A DNA stretch of 64,000 bases from Flavobacterium defluvii (GTDB taxonomy: Bacteria > Bacteroidota > Bacteroidia > Flavobacteriales > Flavobacteriaceae), in contig NZ_FQWC01000003.1 of assembly GCF_900129555.1 (NCBI RefSeq), positions 372,001-436,000 of the forward strand, in the 5' to 3' direction. Positions 43,777 through 52,157 of this stretch are shown here, piece after piece. Below the pieces are notes generated by a model that searched no databases, had not been told where the DNA came from, and was given only the letters and a program-made list of their open reading frames with translations. The translations under genes and the position numbers were made by a program. Numbering within the stretch: the first letter of the stretch is position 1; each line of letters opens with the position of its first letter.

Positions 43777-44262
43777 TCATAATTTTTTCCAAATTACTTC
43801 GGCCGTTGCCGATTTTCCACCTTGTGTTGTATTGGTTACGATGTATTTAAGTTCGTTGTTTTTGAAAATATAAGATCGTTTTTGCATTGTGTTTTCCCAA
43901 TTCGGAAAAGACGCTGTTTTTATTTTAAAAGTAATAGTGTTGTTTGTTTCGTCAATTTCATATTCTCCAAAATGCGAATTACTTCCTTTTACAATCGCTG
44001 CATTTTCTTCAGGAGTACATTTATTTTTATCACCCCAAACAATTTTTGCTCTTTCGCTTTTGTAAATCTGAATGGCGTAATTTCCTTTTTCATCAAAAAA
44101 CAAAAAGCCTTTGGGATTTACATCATAAGGAAGATTTTTTGTTCCGTCCTGATTTATGTTTTCTACCGAAACCAAAGTCCATGAACCTAAAAAATCGGAT
44201 TTTTTTTGTGCGTTTACTGAATTTACTATCAAAAGTAAAATCATCACAATTGTGTTTTTCAT
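43777..44262 (-). CDS. Exported lipocalin-like domain protein
   Basis: Protein of 161 residues with a signal peptide ending near NSVNAQ. The mature part starts FLGSWTLVSVE, the typical opening of lipocalin-like beta-barrel proteins, and continues with GFLFFDEKGNYAIQIYKSERAK and a strand-rich C-terminus ending VIWKKL. The usual function is binding of a small ligand, but none is known here. It directly follows the SDR-like gene (12 bases), so the two form an operon divergent from the AraC regulator and are probably coregulated. Confidence 0.82.
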   Translation of the reverse strand: MKNTIVMILLLIVNSVNAQKKSDFLGSWTLVSVENINQDGTKNLPYDVNPKGFLFFDEKGNYAIQIYKSERAKIVWGDKNKCTPEENAAIVKGSNSHFGEYEIDETNNTITFKIKTASFPNWENTMQKRSYIFKNNELKYIVTNTTQGGKSATAEVIWKKL

Positions 44263-44274
44263 CTTTAAATAAAA

Positions 44275-44835
44275 TTAATAGTTTACTTTAATAATCTCTC
44301 CGTTTATAATTCCTTCAACACTTTTGTTGTAAGCGTTTATTAAATCCTGAATTGGAATGTCTGAAACTTTTGCCGGACTAATGGCATTTATTCTGATTCC
44401 TCTTTCTAATTCAAGTGAAGCGGCAAGAACAAAACTGTTGATGCCGCCATTTACAATTGCTTTGCTAATATTGTTTTTTACAGGTTTGTCGGCCATTTTT
44501 CCTGAAGTCAAGGTAAATGATCCGTTGTCGTTTAAATATTTCTGACCAATTAAAACCAAATTTATCTGTCCCAATAATTTATTTTCAATGCCAATATTTA
44601 ATTTTTTTTCGTCAAGCGAAAGTAAATCTCCCGTATAACAATCTCCAGCAACACAAATACAGGCATCAATGTTTTTAATTTCTTCGAATAATTTTTCTAT
44701 CGAATTTGAATCTGATAAATCGATTCTGAAGTTTCCACTGGTTCTTCCGGCCGAAATTATTTCATGATTTTTTGCCAGAGCCGGTTGTAGTATTTTGCCA
44801 ATTTCTCCATTTGCCCCAATTAAAAGTATTTTCAT
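44275..44835 (-). CDS. Short-chain dehydrogenase/reductase-like protein lacking the catalytic Tyr
   Basis: Protein of 186 residues started at MKILLIGANGEIG; an ATG nine bases upstream is also possible. It has the Rossmann nucleotide loop GANGEIG (residues 7-13), a CICVAGDC strand equivalent to the NAG motif region and TLTSGKMAD with the active-site-strand Ser. Where the family has Tyr-x3-Lys it reads NNISK, so the Lys is kept but the Tyr is Asn. It is also shorter than the usual 240-250 residues. It could be a binding or regulatory SDR, or use another acid. It is divergent from an AraC regulator and is followed by the lipocalin-like gene. Confidence 0.82.
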   Translation of the reverse strand: MKILLIGANGEIGKILQPALAKNHEIISAGRTSGNFRIDLSDSNSIEKLFEEIKNIDACICVAGDCYTGDLLSLDEKKLNIGIENKLLGQINLVLIGQKYLNDNGSFTLTSGKMADKPVKNNISKAIVNGGINSFVLAASLELERGIRINAISPAKVSDIPIQDLINAYNKSVEGIINGEIIKVNY

Positions 44836-44864
44836 TTTGTCCATTTTTAGTTTGTTATCTGAAA

Positions 44865-44872
44865 CAAAATTA
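44865..44872 (-). promoter_or_regulatory. Promoter -7 element for the SDR-lipocalin operon
   Basis: Reads TAATTTTG on the minus strand, exact TAnnTTTG match, 30 bases upstream of the SDR start and next to the AAAATTGTA repeats. Confidence 0.4.
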
Positions 44873-44890
44873 AAAAGTTAGCTTCCGCCG

Positions 44891-44920
44891 AAAATTGTAC
44901 TTATTGGTACTAAAATTGTA
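44891..44920. promoter_or_regulatory. Direct-repeat operator candidate for the AraC regulator
   Basis: AAAATTGTA occurs at 44891-44899 and 44912-44920, exactly 21 bases apart, which is two helical turns. This is the usual geometry of AraC-family binding sites, and the pair lies between the divergent SDR and AraC genes. Confidence 0.5.
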
Positions 44921-44930
44921 TTTTAGCCTA

Positions 44931-45776
44931 ATGACAAATACGAATTTATATCTTCCTTTTGAAGTAGATTTTAAAGAACTCGAACAGTTTCCGAAAACAA
45001 TTCGGAAGAATAATTTCTTTGAACTGATTTACATCGTCGACGGAACCGGAATTCAGATTATTAATGATAATAAATTTCAGTACCGAAAAGGAAATCTCTT
45101 TTTAGTAACGCCGCAAGATGTTCATTCATTTGAAATTTTAACGCCAACGAAATTCTTTTTTCTTCGGTTTAATGAATATTATATCAAAGCAAATTCTCAA
45201 AACGCAGAATCAGAAATGATTTTGCGAATGGAATATATTCTTCAAAATGCAAGTCATCGCCCGGGATGTATTCTGAAAAATAAAATTGATAAACCTTTAA
45301 TTGCGTCATTAATTGAAAATATAATCAGCGAACAAAACAATCAACAGATTTACCATCAAAAAATTATTGAGCAGTTTGTAAATACAATAATTACAATTGT
45401 AGCGAGAAATATTGCTTTAAAACTTCCGAAGAATATTAAAGAAACAACCGGAGAAATGGTTCTCGAAATCCTGCATTATATTCAGGAAAACATCTACAAT
45501 CCAAAACAATTAAAAGCAGAAAAAGTAAGCAAGCATTTTAATATTTCTCTTAATTATTTAGGGAAATATTTTAAGAAACAAACTGGCGAAACACTTCAGG
45601 AATATATTGCAAACTATAAATTAAGATTAATTGAAGCCAGACTTTTAAACAGCGATATGCGTATTAACGAAATTGCAGATGAATTAAATTATTCTGACGA
45701 AAGTCATTTGAATAAAGTTTTTAGAAAACATAAAGGAATGAATCCGTCTGAGTTTAGAAAGAAATATACTAAATAA
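44931..45776 (+). CDS. AraC-family transcriptional regulator
   Basis: Protein of 281 residues started at MTNTNLYLPF (ATG at 44931); a longer frame would read through the operator repeats. The N-terminal half is a cupin-like sensor domain (about 20-130, with GIQIINDNKFQYRKGNLFLVTPQDVHSFEI as the sandwich; key pieces NKFQYRKGNLFLV and DVHSFE). The C-terminal two helix-turn-helix units span about 180-281, with HFNISLNYLGKYFKKQTG and NEIADELNYSDESHLNKVFRK, shown in parts, and the closing MNPSEFRKKY. It probably controls the divergent SDR-lipocalin pair and itself. Confidence 0.92.
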   Translation: MTNTNLYLPFEVDFKELEQFPKTIRKNNFFELIYIVDGTGIQIINDNKFQYRKGNLFLVTPQDVHSFEILTPTKFFFLRFNEYYIKANSQNAESEMILRMEYILQNASHRPGCILKNKIDKPLIASLIENIISEQNNQQIYHQKIIEQFVNTIITIVARNIALKLPKNIKETTGEMVLEILHYIQENIYNPKQLKAEKVSKHFNISLNYLGKYFKKQTGETLQEYIANYKLRLIEARLLNSDMRINEIADELNYSDESHLNKVFRKHKGMNPSEFRKKYTK

Positions 45777-45790
45777 GCCGAAAACTATAA

Positions 45791-46411
45791 TTACCAAATC
45801 TTCCACCAGGGCTTTTTATTAACTTCAATAGTTTTCTTCTCGATATTGATTTCGATTCTTTTTGGCGATTCAACTTTGATTCTTGAATCATCAAAAAACA
45901 TTTCACCGTTTTCATTCATTCCAAGAGGAGATTTTGTTCTTTCTTTCCAGCTTTCCGTTTGCAATTCTGGAACTAAAGCCAAATTTATTTTGGTTTCAAA
46001 TTTTTTTCTTGCTTTTTCTATAATCTCATCTTCCAGATTTGAAGATGAATTTTTTAAAAGCGTAATTGAATTGTCTGGAATGTTTAAAAGAAAAACTTGT
46101 GTTTTATTACCTATTTTCTGAATATCCAAAACTTTAAAATAAGCAATTGTGTCTAAAAGAAAATGTCCAATTTTTGCTGAATCGGGATTAAATTTCGATA
46201 AGTCTTTGGCATGAGCACTTGCAATTAGATACCTGAAATTACCAGAAAGTCCTCCACCGATAGAAGTCATATCTGTAAAGCCTTTTTCCAGAATTATTTG
46301 TCCAATTTTATAATTTGAAATTAAATTTTCAGGCAAATCAGTATCTCTGTAATATAACTTTAAACCTGAAAAAGTATCATTGTAAATTGCCTTAAGACGC
46401 GCATTTTTCAT
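45791..46411 (-). CDS. Hypothetical protein, 206 residues
   Basis: I do not recognise this family. It has no signal peptide or membrane helix and starts MKNARLKAIYNDTFSG. A Gly-rich stretch TSIGGGLSGNFRYLIASAHA lies near residues 50-68; the middle is strand-rich (GNKTQVFLLNIPDNSITLL) and the C-terminus is basic and ends with a Trp cluster (KKPWWKIW). It is the last gene of DUF3108 - kynA - M23 - this gene, 13 bases after the peptidase gene. Context gives no firm function. Confidence 0.72.
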   Translation of the reverse strand: MKNARLKAIYNDTFSGLKLYYRDTDLPENLISNYKIGQIILEKGFTDMTSIGGGLSGNFRYLIASAHAKDLSKFNPDSAKIGHFLLDTIAYFKVLDIQKIGNKTQVFLLNIPDNSITLLKNSSSNLEDEIIEKARKKFETKINLALVPELQTESWKERTKSPLGMNENGEMFFDDSRIKVESPKRIEINIEKKTIEVNKKPWWKIW

Positions 46412-46424
46412 TTGATTTCAGATA

Positions 46425-47645
46425 TTACAAATTCCCAATACTATCCAACTCTCTTTTCAAAGGTTCAATTTGCTTGAAGAAACGGGTTTTGTCATTTCCG
46501 GTTAAGGATTCTCCGGTTGGTAAATTCAATCGAAGCGCATCTACCTGAACGCCATTTTTCCAAAAGCGGTAACAAACGTGCGGGCCAGAAGCTAAACCTG
46601 TACTTCCAACCAAACCAATTGTTTGTCCTTGTGTAACGCGTTGTCCGCGGCGCACTAAAATTCTGGACATGTGTAAATATTGAGTAGAGTAGGTGCCGTT
46701 ATGTTTTACTTTTACAAAGTTTCCGTTTCCTGCAGTATATCCGGTTGCTTCAACAACTCCAGATGCCGTTGTCGAAATTGGAGTTCCGGTTGGAGCTGCA
46801 TAATCAGTTCCTTTGTGGGCTTTCCAGGTATGCTGAACAGGATGAAATCTGTTCATTGTAAATCGTGAAGTGATTCGGCTGAATTTAATTGGCGTTTTTA
46901 AGAAGAAGTTTTTTAGCGTTTTTCCCTCATCATCATAATATTCAATTTTTCCGGAAAGTGTATCTTTTTCGAAAGGAAAAGCATAAACGATTTTTCCTTT
47001 ATATTCAAAAAATGCAGCTTCAAGATCTTCAACGCCGTCGTACGTTTTTCCGTTGATAAAACGTTCGGTAAAAATCAAGCCGTAACGATCTCCTTTTTTA
47101 AGTTTGAAGAAGTCGATTGACCACGAAAATACTTTTGTAATTCTGCTGGCAAGAGCTGTTTCTACATCTTCATCTCCTAAAGTTTCGGATAATGAAGTTT
47201 TTAAAACGCCGCCAATTATTTTTCTTTTTAAGGTAACCGGTTTTATTTTTTTATAAGCTTTTGCAATGCTGTCTCGTAAATCGATTACATAATATGTTAA
47301 AGCGTCGGGCTGATAAATAAAAACCTGAAGATTGTTTGTTTTGTTTTTTGAGCGAAGTAAAGTAAAAGGTTTGTTATAGCGAATGGTTCTTACGTCAAAA
47401 CTATCTTTGACCTGCTCGACAATGTCGAATACTTTTTTGTCGCCAATATTTTGACTCTGAATTATAGATCCAAAAGAATCTCCTTTAGAAATAGTATCAT
47501 TAACTACATTAAAATCAGCGTAATTAAAACCAAATTCTACTTTTTTAGTTTTTGGTTTTGTAATTTTAATCTCAACTTTTTCTTCGGTTTTATTGCATGA
47601 AAATATTGAAAATAATACTATTATAATTACGAATGCTTTTTTCAA
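46425..47645 (-). CDS. M23-family peptidoglycan metalloendopeptidase, lipoprotein
   Basis: Cell-wall hydrolase of 406 residues. It has lipobox FSIFSC (Cys about residue 17), an N-terminal region of two small domains (about 30-270) and a LytM/M23 domain (about 280-385). The zinc site is visible as HKGTDYAAPTGTPI (His and Asp) and the later HMS after YSTQYL. The start codon must be TTG: no ATG exists in frame between the preceding stop and the signal peptide. It follows kynA by about 24 bases, so ribosomes may reinitiate. All expected zinc ligands look present, so it is likely an active enzyme. Confidence 0.9.
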   Translation of the reverse strand: MKKAFVIIIVLFSIFSCNKTEEKVEIKITKPKTKKVEFGFNYADFNVVNDTISKGDSFGSIIQSQNIGDKKVFDIVEQVKDSFDVRTIRYNKPFTLLRSKNKTNNLQVFIYQPDALTYYVIDLRDSIAKAYKKIKPVTLKRKIIGGVLKTSLSETLGDEDVETALASRITKVFSWSIDFFKLKKGDRYGLIFTERFINGKTYDGVEDLEAAFFEYKGKIVYAFPFEKDTLSGKIEYYDDEGKTLKNFFLKTPIKFSRITSRFTMNRFHPVQHTWKAHKGTDYAAPTGTPISTTASGVVEATGYTAGNGNFVKVKHNGTYSTQYLHMSRILVRRGQRVTQGQTIGLVGSTGLASGPHVCYRFWKNGVQVDALRLNLPTGESLTGNDKTRFFKQIEPLKRELDSIGNL

Positions 47646-47668
47646 ACTCTTAAAATTTTTGAAGGAAA

Positions 47669-48610
47669 TTAAAGTGTATTTTCATTTCCCCAATTGGACA
47701 ATTCTTCTTCGGTCCACAATTTAGGAAAAAAGATGCGTCTTTGGTATTTTGGATGCATATATTTTTGCCAGTCGCTTCCTCCGGTCGCTTCACCATTGCC
47801 TTTTCCGCTTTCTAAAATGTATTTTATCGCAGTATTTAAGTGCTGCATAACCCACGTAATGTTTACAGTGTGATCGTAATGACGCATTGCCTTGATCAAT
47901 TCTGTATTTTGCTGGTCTTCAAGTGGTAGTTGTGTAAATTTCTGCCAAATGTTTTTCGTTTTAAACGAAGCCATTTGTCTTAAGAACTGATCTTTGTATT
48001 TCTTTTCAAACTCATTTAGCAAATAAGATTTTTCGCCAGTATGATAATCTTTTCCGGCAGCCTGCCAGTACAAATGTTCAAAACTGGTTTCAAGATCTGT
48101 ATTTTCATCAAAGTTTGCTTTGTATCTTCTGTCAGTTAAATTGATAACATCTGTAGAAGCGAATTCAATCAGCCTGTATTGCGCACTTTGAAAACCGCTT
48201 GCAGGGGTTAAAGTATTTCTAAATTTCATATATTGGTCAACTTCCATTCCGTTTTCCATAATACTGAAAGAATTTGTCAGCATATCAAAATAACGGGTAA
48301 TTCTTGAAAGTCTTTCGCTAAAAAAATCAACCTGAATGTTTTGCGTATCTGCAATTTGATCGATTTCCCACAAAATCATTTTAAAAATCAATTCGTTTAC
48401 CTGATGATACATGATAAAAACCATTTCGTCAGGAAGCGTTGTGCGTTGTATTTGTAAATTTAAAAGAGCGTCTGTTTGTATATAATCCCAATAAGTAATT
48501 GGTTTTGACCAAAGTAATCCTTCTAACTGAACGTCAGTTTTTTGATTTATGGCTTGAAATTTTTGGTCAATTTCTTTTAAAATTGATTCTGAATGATCAG
48601 TAAGGTTCAT
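47669..48610 (-). CDS. kynA: Tryptophan 2,3-dioxygenase family protein
   Basis: Haem enzyme that opens the indole ring of tryptophan, the first step of the kynurenine pathway. The 313-residue protein shows the family blocks TYWDYIQTDALLNLQ, DEMVFIMYHQVNELIFKM (with the substrate-site Phe/His region), SGFQSAQYRLIEF and WVMQHLNTAI. It is somewhat longer than the typical 280 residues because of a longer N-terminus and mid-insert. Its ATG overlaps the stop of the DUF3108 gene (TAATG), so translation is coupled. hppD and hmgA are close by, so aromatic amino acid breakdown genes cluster here. Confidence 0.92.
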   Translation of the reverse strand: MNLTDHSESILKEIDQKFQAINQKTDVQLEGLLWSKPITYWDYIQTDALLNLQIQRTTLPDEMVFIMYHQVNELIFKMILWEIDQIADTQNIQVDFFSERLSRITRYFDMLTNSFSIMENGMEVDQYMKFRNTLTPASGFQSAQYRLIEFASTDVINLTDRRYKANFDENTDLETSFEHLYWQAAGKDYHTGEKSYLLNEFEKKYKDQFLRQMASFKTKNIWQKFTQLPLEDQQNTELIKAMRHYDHTVNITWVMQHLNTAIKYILESGKGNGEATGGSDWQKYMHPKYQRRIFFPKLWTEEELSNWGNENTL

Positions 48611-49380
48611 TATTTTTTAACTTTAAACGGATTTTTTAATCCTTTATATTCATCAAGATCTGCTTTTAGAGACCCAACTGCCAAATCCGCTTTGATTCTT
48701 ATCGGAACTTTGTTGTCGTCGTCTGTAATCCAGAGCGTTAAACTTTCTTTTTCTTTAAAAACTCTTCCGGTTTGTACAAGTGGTTTGAAAACCATTGTAG
48801 AAACCGTTCCAAATTTAGTTGTAATATCTTGACGGCCTACATATTTTAACTTAAATTTTGTGATTTCATCATCAAAAAACATATCAATTGTAATCGCTTC
48901 GCCAGATTTCAATTTATCAATACTCGGATGGTTTCTTAAAAAATAAAATGCCGAAACGATATCCTGCACATGGTCTGTGATTACAATTGTTTTTTCGGTT
49001 TTTCTTTTATAGTCTTTTACTAGAACTTTATTTTCACTTTGGTTAAAAAAACCTTCCTGATTTTTGGTATACCCGCCTTCATCAATTTTTCTCACGAAGC
49101 GATACGGATCACCATTTTCCTTGTCAAAATAACTTTCATATAAATCTTCAACTTTAAAGAAAAATTTTGACATTCCGGTTGTATAGCCTTTACCTACAGC
49201 ATGATGCACCCTTTTATTGTTTATAATGGCATCTTTAACTTCGAGAGTTGCATATCCGGCGTTTACAATTCCGTAATGGATTCTAAATTTGAAATACTCT
49301 CCAGTGTCAAAAGCATTTTCTTTTTGTGCATCAAAACTAAATGTGGAGAGAATTAATATGATGAGGATGAACTTTTTCAT
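48610..49380 (-). CDS. DUF3108 domain protein, exported
   Basis: Protein of 256 residues started at MKKFILIILILSTFSFDAQ (ATG at 49380), which gives a clear signal peptide; the longer frame would put charged residues before it. The mature part is a strand-rich DUF3108 domain with FDTGEYFKFRIHYGIVNAGYA near the start and SLTLWITDDDNKVPIRIKADLAVGSL (in parts) near the end, the two conserved blocks of the family. Function is unknown; a periplasmic or outer-membrane-associated barrel is likely. First gene of an operon with kynA, whose start it overlaps. Confidence 0.86.
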   Translation of the reverse strand: MKKFILIILILSTFSFDAQKENAFDTGEYFKFRIHYGIVNAGYATLEVKDAIINNKRVHHAVGKGYTTGMSKFFFKVEDLYESYFDKENGDPYRFVRKIDEGGYTKNQEGFFNQSENKVLVKDYKRKTEKTIVITDHVQDIVSAFYFLRNHPSIDKLKSGEAITIDMFFDDEITKFKLKYVGRQDITTKFGTVSTMVFKPLVQTGRVFKEKESLTLWITDDDNKVPIRIKADLAVGSLKADLDEYKGLKNPFKVKK

Positions 49381-49403
49381 AGTACATTTTTTACATTCTA
49401 TTA

Positions 49404-49434
49404 TAAAGATAGAGAAATGCAAATTTTATTCCAA
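49404..49434 (-). promoter_or_regulatory. Promoter of the DUF3108-kynA operon
   Basis: On the minus strand TTG (complement of 49432-49434) is followed after 20 bases by TATCTTTA (complement of 49404-49411), one mismatch from TAnnTTTG. It lies downstream of the hairpin that ends the candidate small RNA. Confidence 0.5.
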
Positions 49435-49446
49435 ATGTACGAAAAC

Positions 49447-49560
49447 AAAAAAACTCAGCCACGAAGACTGAGTTTTTATGCTATTAACTAACCAAAAAAC
49501 TATAAATTATGAAATTTATATCAATTCAGAAGGAAACCACCCCTTCTTGATTTGCGAGTG
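49447..49560 (-). ncRNA. Candidate structured small RNA or hppD 3-prime element
   Basis: On the minus strand an exact -7 word TATCTTTG (complement of 49561-49568) precedes about 110 bases with three foldable units. First, AGAAGG..CCTTCT closed by ATCA..TGAT (49520-49551). Second, ATAAATT-TCAT-AATTTAT (49502-49519). Third, a terminator with arms at 49449-49458 and 49468-49477 followed by a T run. No protein-coding frame fits. It could be an independent small RNA, a leader of the DUF3108-kynA operon with an attenuator, or the hppD 3-prime end. No Rfam family was recognised. Confidence 0.4.
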
Positions 49561-49677
49561 CAAAGATAGATAGAAAGTTCAAAAAATAAATAGCAAAAGT
49601 CAAGTTTAACATAACATTTGCATAAAAATCAACGATTTACAGAGAATTTTTCTGCATAATGCAAAAATATTGCGTTT

Positions 49678-50838
49678 TTATAGAGTTCCTCTCAATTCTT
49701 GCTCTCTCTCAATTGACTCAAAAAGAGCTTTAAAGTTCCCTGCACCGAATCCTTTTGCACCCATTCTTTGAATTATTTCGAAGAAAAGTGTAGGTCGGTC
49801 CTGTACCGGCTTTGTAAATATTTGTAAAAGATAACCATCTTCATCGGCGTCGACCATAATTGCAAGTTTTTCAATTTCGTTTAAATCTTCTTTCATCATA
49901 TCCATATGAACACCCAATCTTTCCGGGATTGCTTGGTAATATGTATGAGGAGGAGCTGATAAAAATTCTACACCACGCGCTCTTAACTGCGATACGGTTT
50001 TGATAATGTCATCTGTTGCAATAGCGATATGCTGAATTCCAGGTCCGCCGTAGAAATCTAAATATTCCTCGATCTGCGATTTTTTCTTTCCTTCTGCCGG
50101 CTCGTTGATTGGGAATTTAATTCTGCCGTTTCCGTTTGACATTACTTTACTCATTAATGCTGAATATTCTGTAGTAATTTGTTTGTCGTCGAAAGAAAGG
50201 AAATTTACAAATCCCATAACTTCTTCATAGAATTTTACCCAGGTATTCATTTCGTTCCAGCCCACATTTCCAACCATGTGGTCGATGTATTTTAATCCTG
50301 TAGGTTCTGGGTTAAAGTCAGATTTCCATTCTCTGTAACCTGGAAGAAAAACTCCGTTGTAGTTTTTTCTTTCCACGAAAATGTGAACTGTTTCTCCGTA
50401 AGTATAAATTCCGGAACGAACCACTTGTCCAAATTCATCTTCTTCAACAGTTGGTTCCATAAAAGAACGTGCACCGCGTTTCATGGTTTCTTCGTAAGAT
50501 TTTGTAGCATCTTCTACCCAAAGCGCAGCCACTTTTACACCGTCGCCATGTTTTTTCAAATGTTCGTTGATTGGCGAATCAGCTGTTAGAGGCGTTGTCA
50601 AAACAATTCTGATTTTATCTTGTTTTAAAACATAAGATGCTCTGTCTCTTACTCCGGTTTCTAATCCGGCGTAAGCTAATGATTGGTAACCGAAAGCAGA
50701 TTTGTAATAATGTGCAGCTTGTTTAGCATTCCCTACATAAAACTCTACATAATCTGTTCCTAATAATGGAAGGAAATCCTGCGCTCCTTCAAATATTTTT
50801 TCTAATCCGTATTCTACTGATTTAACTTCTTTACTCAT
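49678..50838 (-). CDS. hppD: 4-hydroxyphenylpyruvate dioxygenase
   Basis: Iron enzyme that converts 4-hydroxyphenylpyruvate to homogentisate in tyrosine breakdown. The 386-residue protein has two vicinal-oxygen-chelate halves. Iron ligands are expected at His in YIDHMVGNVG (about residue 190), His in GIQHIAIATDDI (about 272) and Glu in the C-terminal part; the family blocks LSAPPHTYYQAIPERLG and DEDGYLLQIFTKPVQDRPT are clear. The ending GFGAGNFKALFESIEREQ is typical. It lies downstream of hmgA in the same direction with a palindromic repeat in between. Confidence 0.96.
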   Translation of the reverse strand: MSKEVKSVEYGLEKIFEGAQDFLPLLGTDYVEFYVGNAKQAAHYYKSAFGYQSLAYAGLETGVRDRASYVLKQDKIRIVLTTPLTADSPINEHLKKHGDGVKVAALWVEDATKSYEETMKRGARSFMEPTVEEDEFGQVVRSGIYTYGETVHIFVERKNYNGVFLPGYREWKSDFNPEPTGLKYIDHMVGNVGWNEMNTWVKFYEEVMGFVNFLSFDDKQITTEYSALMSKVMSNGNGRIKFPINEPAEGKKKSQIEEYLDFYGGPGIQHIAIATDDIIKTVSQLRARGVEFLSAPPHTYYQAIPERLGVHMDMMKEDLNEIEKLAIMVDADEDGYLLQIFTKPVQDRPTLFFEIIQRMGAKGFGAGNFKALFESIEREQELRGTL

Positions 50839-50898
50839 GATGTTTATTTGTTTAATCGGTTATTTGGAAAAACCGAAATGTTGTGTTTAATTTTTTTT

Positions 50899-50983
50899 AA
50901 CCGCAAAGGCGCTAAGTAAATCGCAAAGCTCGCAAAGTTTATTATAGCGATCTTTGCGTAAAATCCTTGCGAACTTTGCGGTT
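50899..50983. repeat. AACCGCAAAG / CGCAAAG inverted-repeat element
   Basis: AACCGCAAAG at the left mirrors CTTTGCGGTT at the right (50974-50983). Inside, TCGCAAAGCTCGCAAAG is mirrored by CTTTGCG and CCTTGCGAAC. The word GCAAAG recurs in both arms. It lies between hmgA and hppD. Confidence 0.75.
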
Positions 50984-50999
50984 AGATCGAAAGTGAAAT

Positions 51000-52157
51000 T
51001 TATTCACACCAAGATTTGTAGTACTGACCATCGTCAAGCCCCATAGCTTCTTCAGTAACCATTAATGGACGGAAAGTATCTACCATAACGGCTAATTCCT
51101 GAGTTTCTTTATGACCAATACTGCGTTCCATTGCGCCAGGCGCTGGTCCGTGAGGAATTCCTTTTGGATGTAAAGTAATATGGCCTTGCTCAATATTATT
51201 ACGGCTCATAAAATCGCCATCTACATAATATAGAACTTCATCAGAATCTATATTGCTGTGATTGTATGGCGCCGGAATTGCTTTTGGATGATAATCGTAA
51301 AGTCTAGGGCAGAAAGAACAAACAACAAAAGCTGCTGTTTCAAAAGTTTGGTGTACCGGAGGCGGTTGGTGAACACGTCCCGTTATAGGTTCAAAGTTGT
51401 GAATCGAAAATCCGTATGGAAAATTATATCCGTCCCAGCCCACAACATCAAAGGGATGCGTTGCATAAACCACTTCGTGAATCATGCCTTCTTTTTTGAT
51501 TTTAATTAAAAAATCTCCTTTTTCGTCGTGTGTTTCCAATTCATTTGGCAGAATAAAATCACGCTCGCAAAATGGAGAATGTTCTAAATGCTGACCCGAT
51601 TGGTTTTTGTATCGTTTTGGAGTATAAAATGGAGAATACGATTCTACATAAAATAGTCGATTATCTTCCGTTTCAAATTCTATCTGATAAATAATACCGC
51701 GTGGAATAATTAAATAATCACCATATTCAAACGGAATATTTCCTAACATGGTTCTTAATTTTCCTTTTCCTCTATGGATGAAAAGCATTTCATCGGCATC
51801 GGCATTTTTGTAGAAATAATTTCGAAGCGATTCTTTTGGCGCAGCCAGACCAATAATGCAGTCTTTGTTGACTAACATGGCTTTTCGGCTGTTCAGAAAA
51901 TCATTTTCGGGTTTTAATTCAAAACCTTTAAAAAGAAGCGATTTTATATTTTTTCCGATTGCAATTTTTGGTTCAACAGAATAAGAGTTTAAAATTTCTT
52001 TTACCTGCGTTGGTCTGTGTACATGATACGATAGAGACGAATGTCCGTGAAAACCTTCTGTTCCAAATAACTGCTCGTAGTAAAATCCGCCGTTTGGTTT
52101 TTCGAATTGGGTGTGTCTTTTTTGAGGGAAATCCCCAAGTTTATGATATAGTGGCAT
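51000..52157 (-). CDS. hmgA: Homogentisate 1,2-dioxygenase
   Basis: Opens the aromatic ring of homogentisate to maleylacetoacetate. The 385-residue cupin protein carries LIIPRGIIYQIEFETED near the middle, the FDVVGWDGYNFPYGFSIHNF block (in parts) and QTFETAAFVVCSFCPRLYDYHP, then HPKGIPHGPAPGAMERSIG with metal-site His near residue 335. These match the Bacteroidota type of HgmA, which is shorter than the mammalian 445 residues. It pairs with hppD for tyrosine and phenylalanine catabolism; the maleylacetoacetate isomerase and fumarylacetoacetase genes are not in this window. Confidence 0.94.
   Translation of the reverse strand: MPLYHKLGDFPQKRHTQFEKPNGGFYYEQLFGTEGFHGHSSLSYHVHRPTQVKEILNSYSVEPKIAIGKNIKSLLFKGFELKPENDFLNSRKAMLVNKDCIIGLAAPKESLRNYFYKNADADEMLFIHRGKGKLRTMLGNIPFEYGDYLIIPRGIIYQIEFETEDNRLFYVESYSPFYTPKRYKNQSGQHLEHSPFCERDFILPNELETHDEKGDFLIKIKKEGMIHEVVYATHPFDVVGWDGYNFPYGFSIHNFEPITGRVHQPPPVHQTFETAAFVVCSFCPRLYDYHPKAIPAPYNHSNIDSDEVLYYVDGDFMSRNNIEQGHITLHPKGIPHGPAPGAMERSIGHKETQELAVMVDTFRPLMVTEEAMGLDDGQYYKSWCE

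Noticed and set aside
49509..49550. Thirteen-codon plus-strand peptide between kynA operon and hppD
   Set aside because: It falls inside the foldable stems of the candidate RNA and has no promoter on the plus strand.
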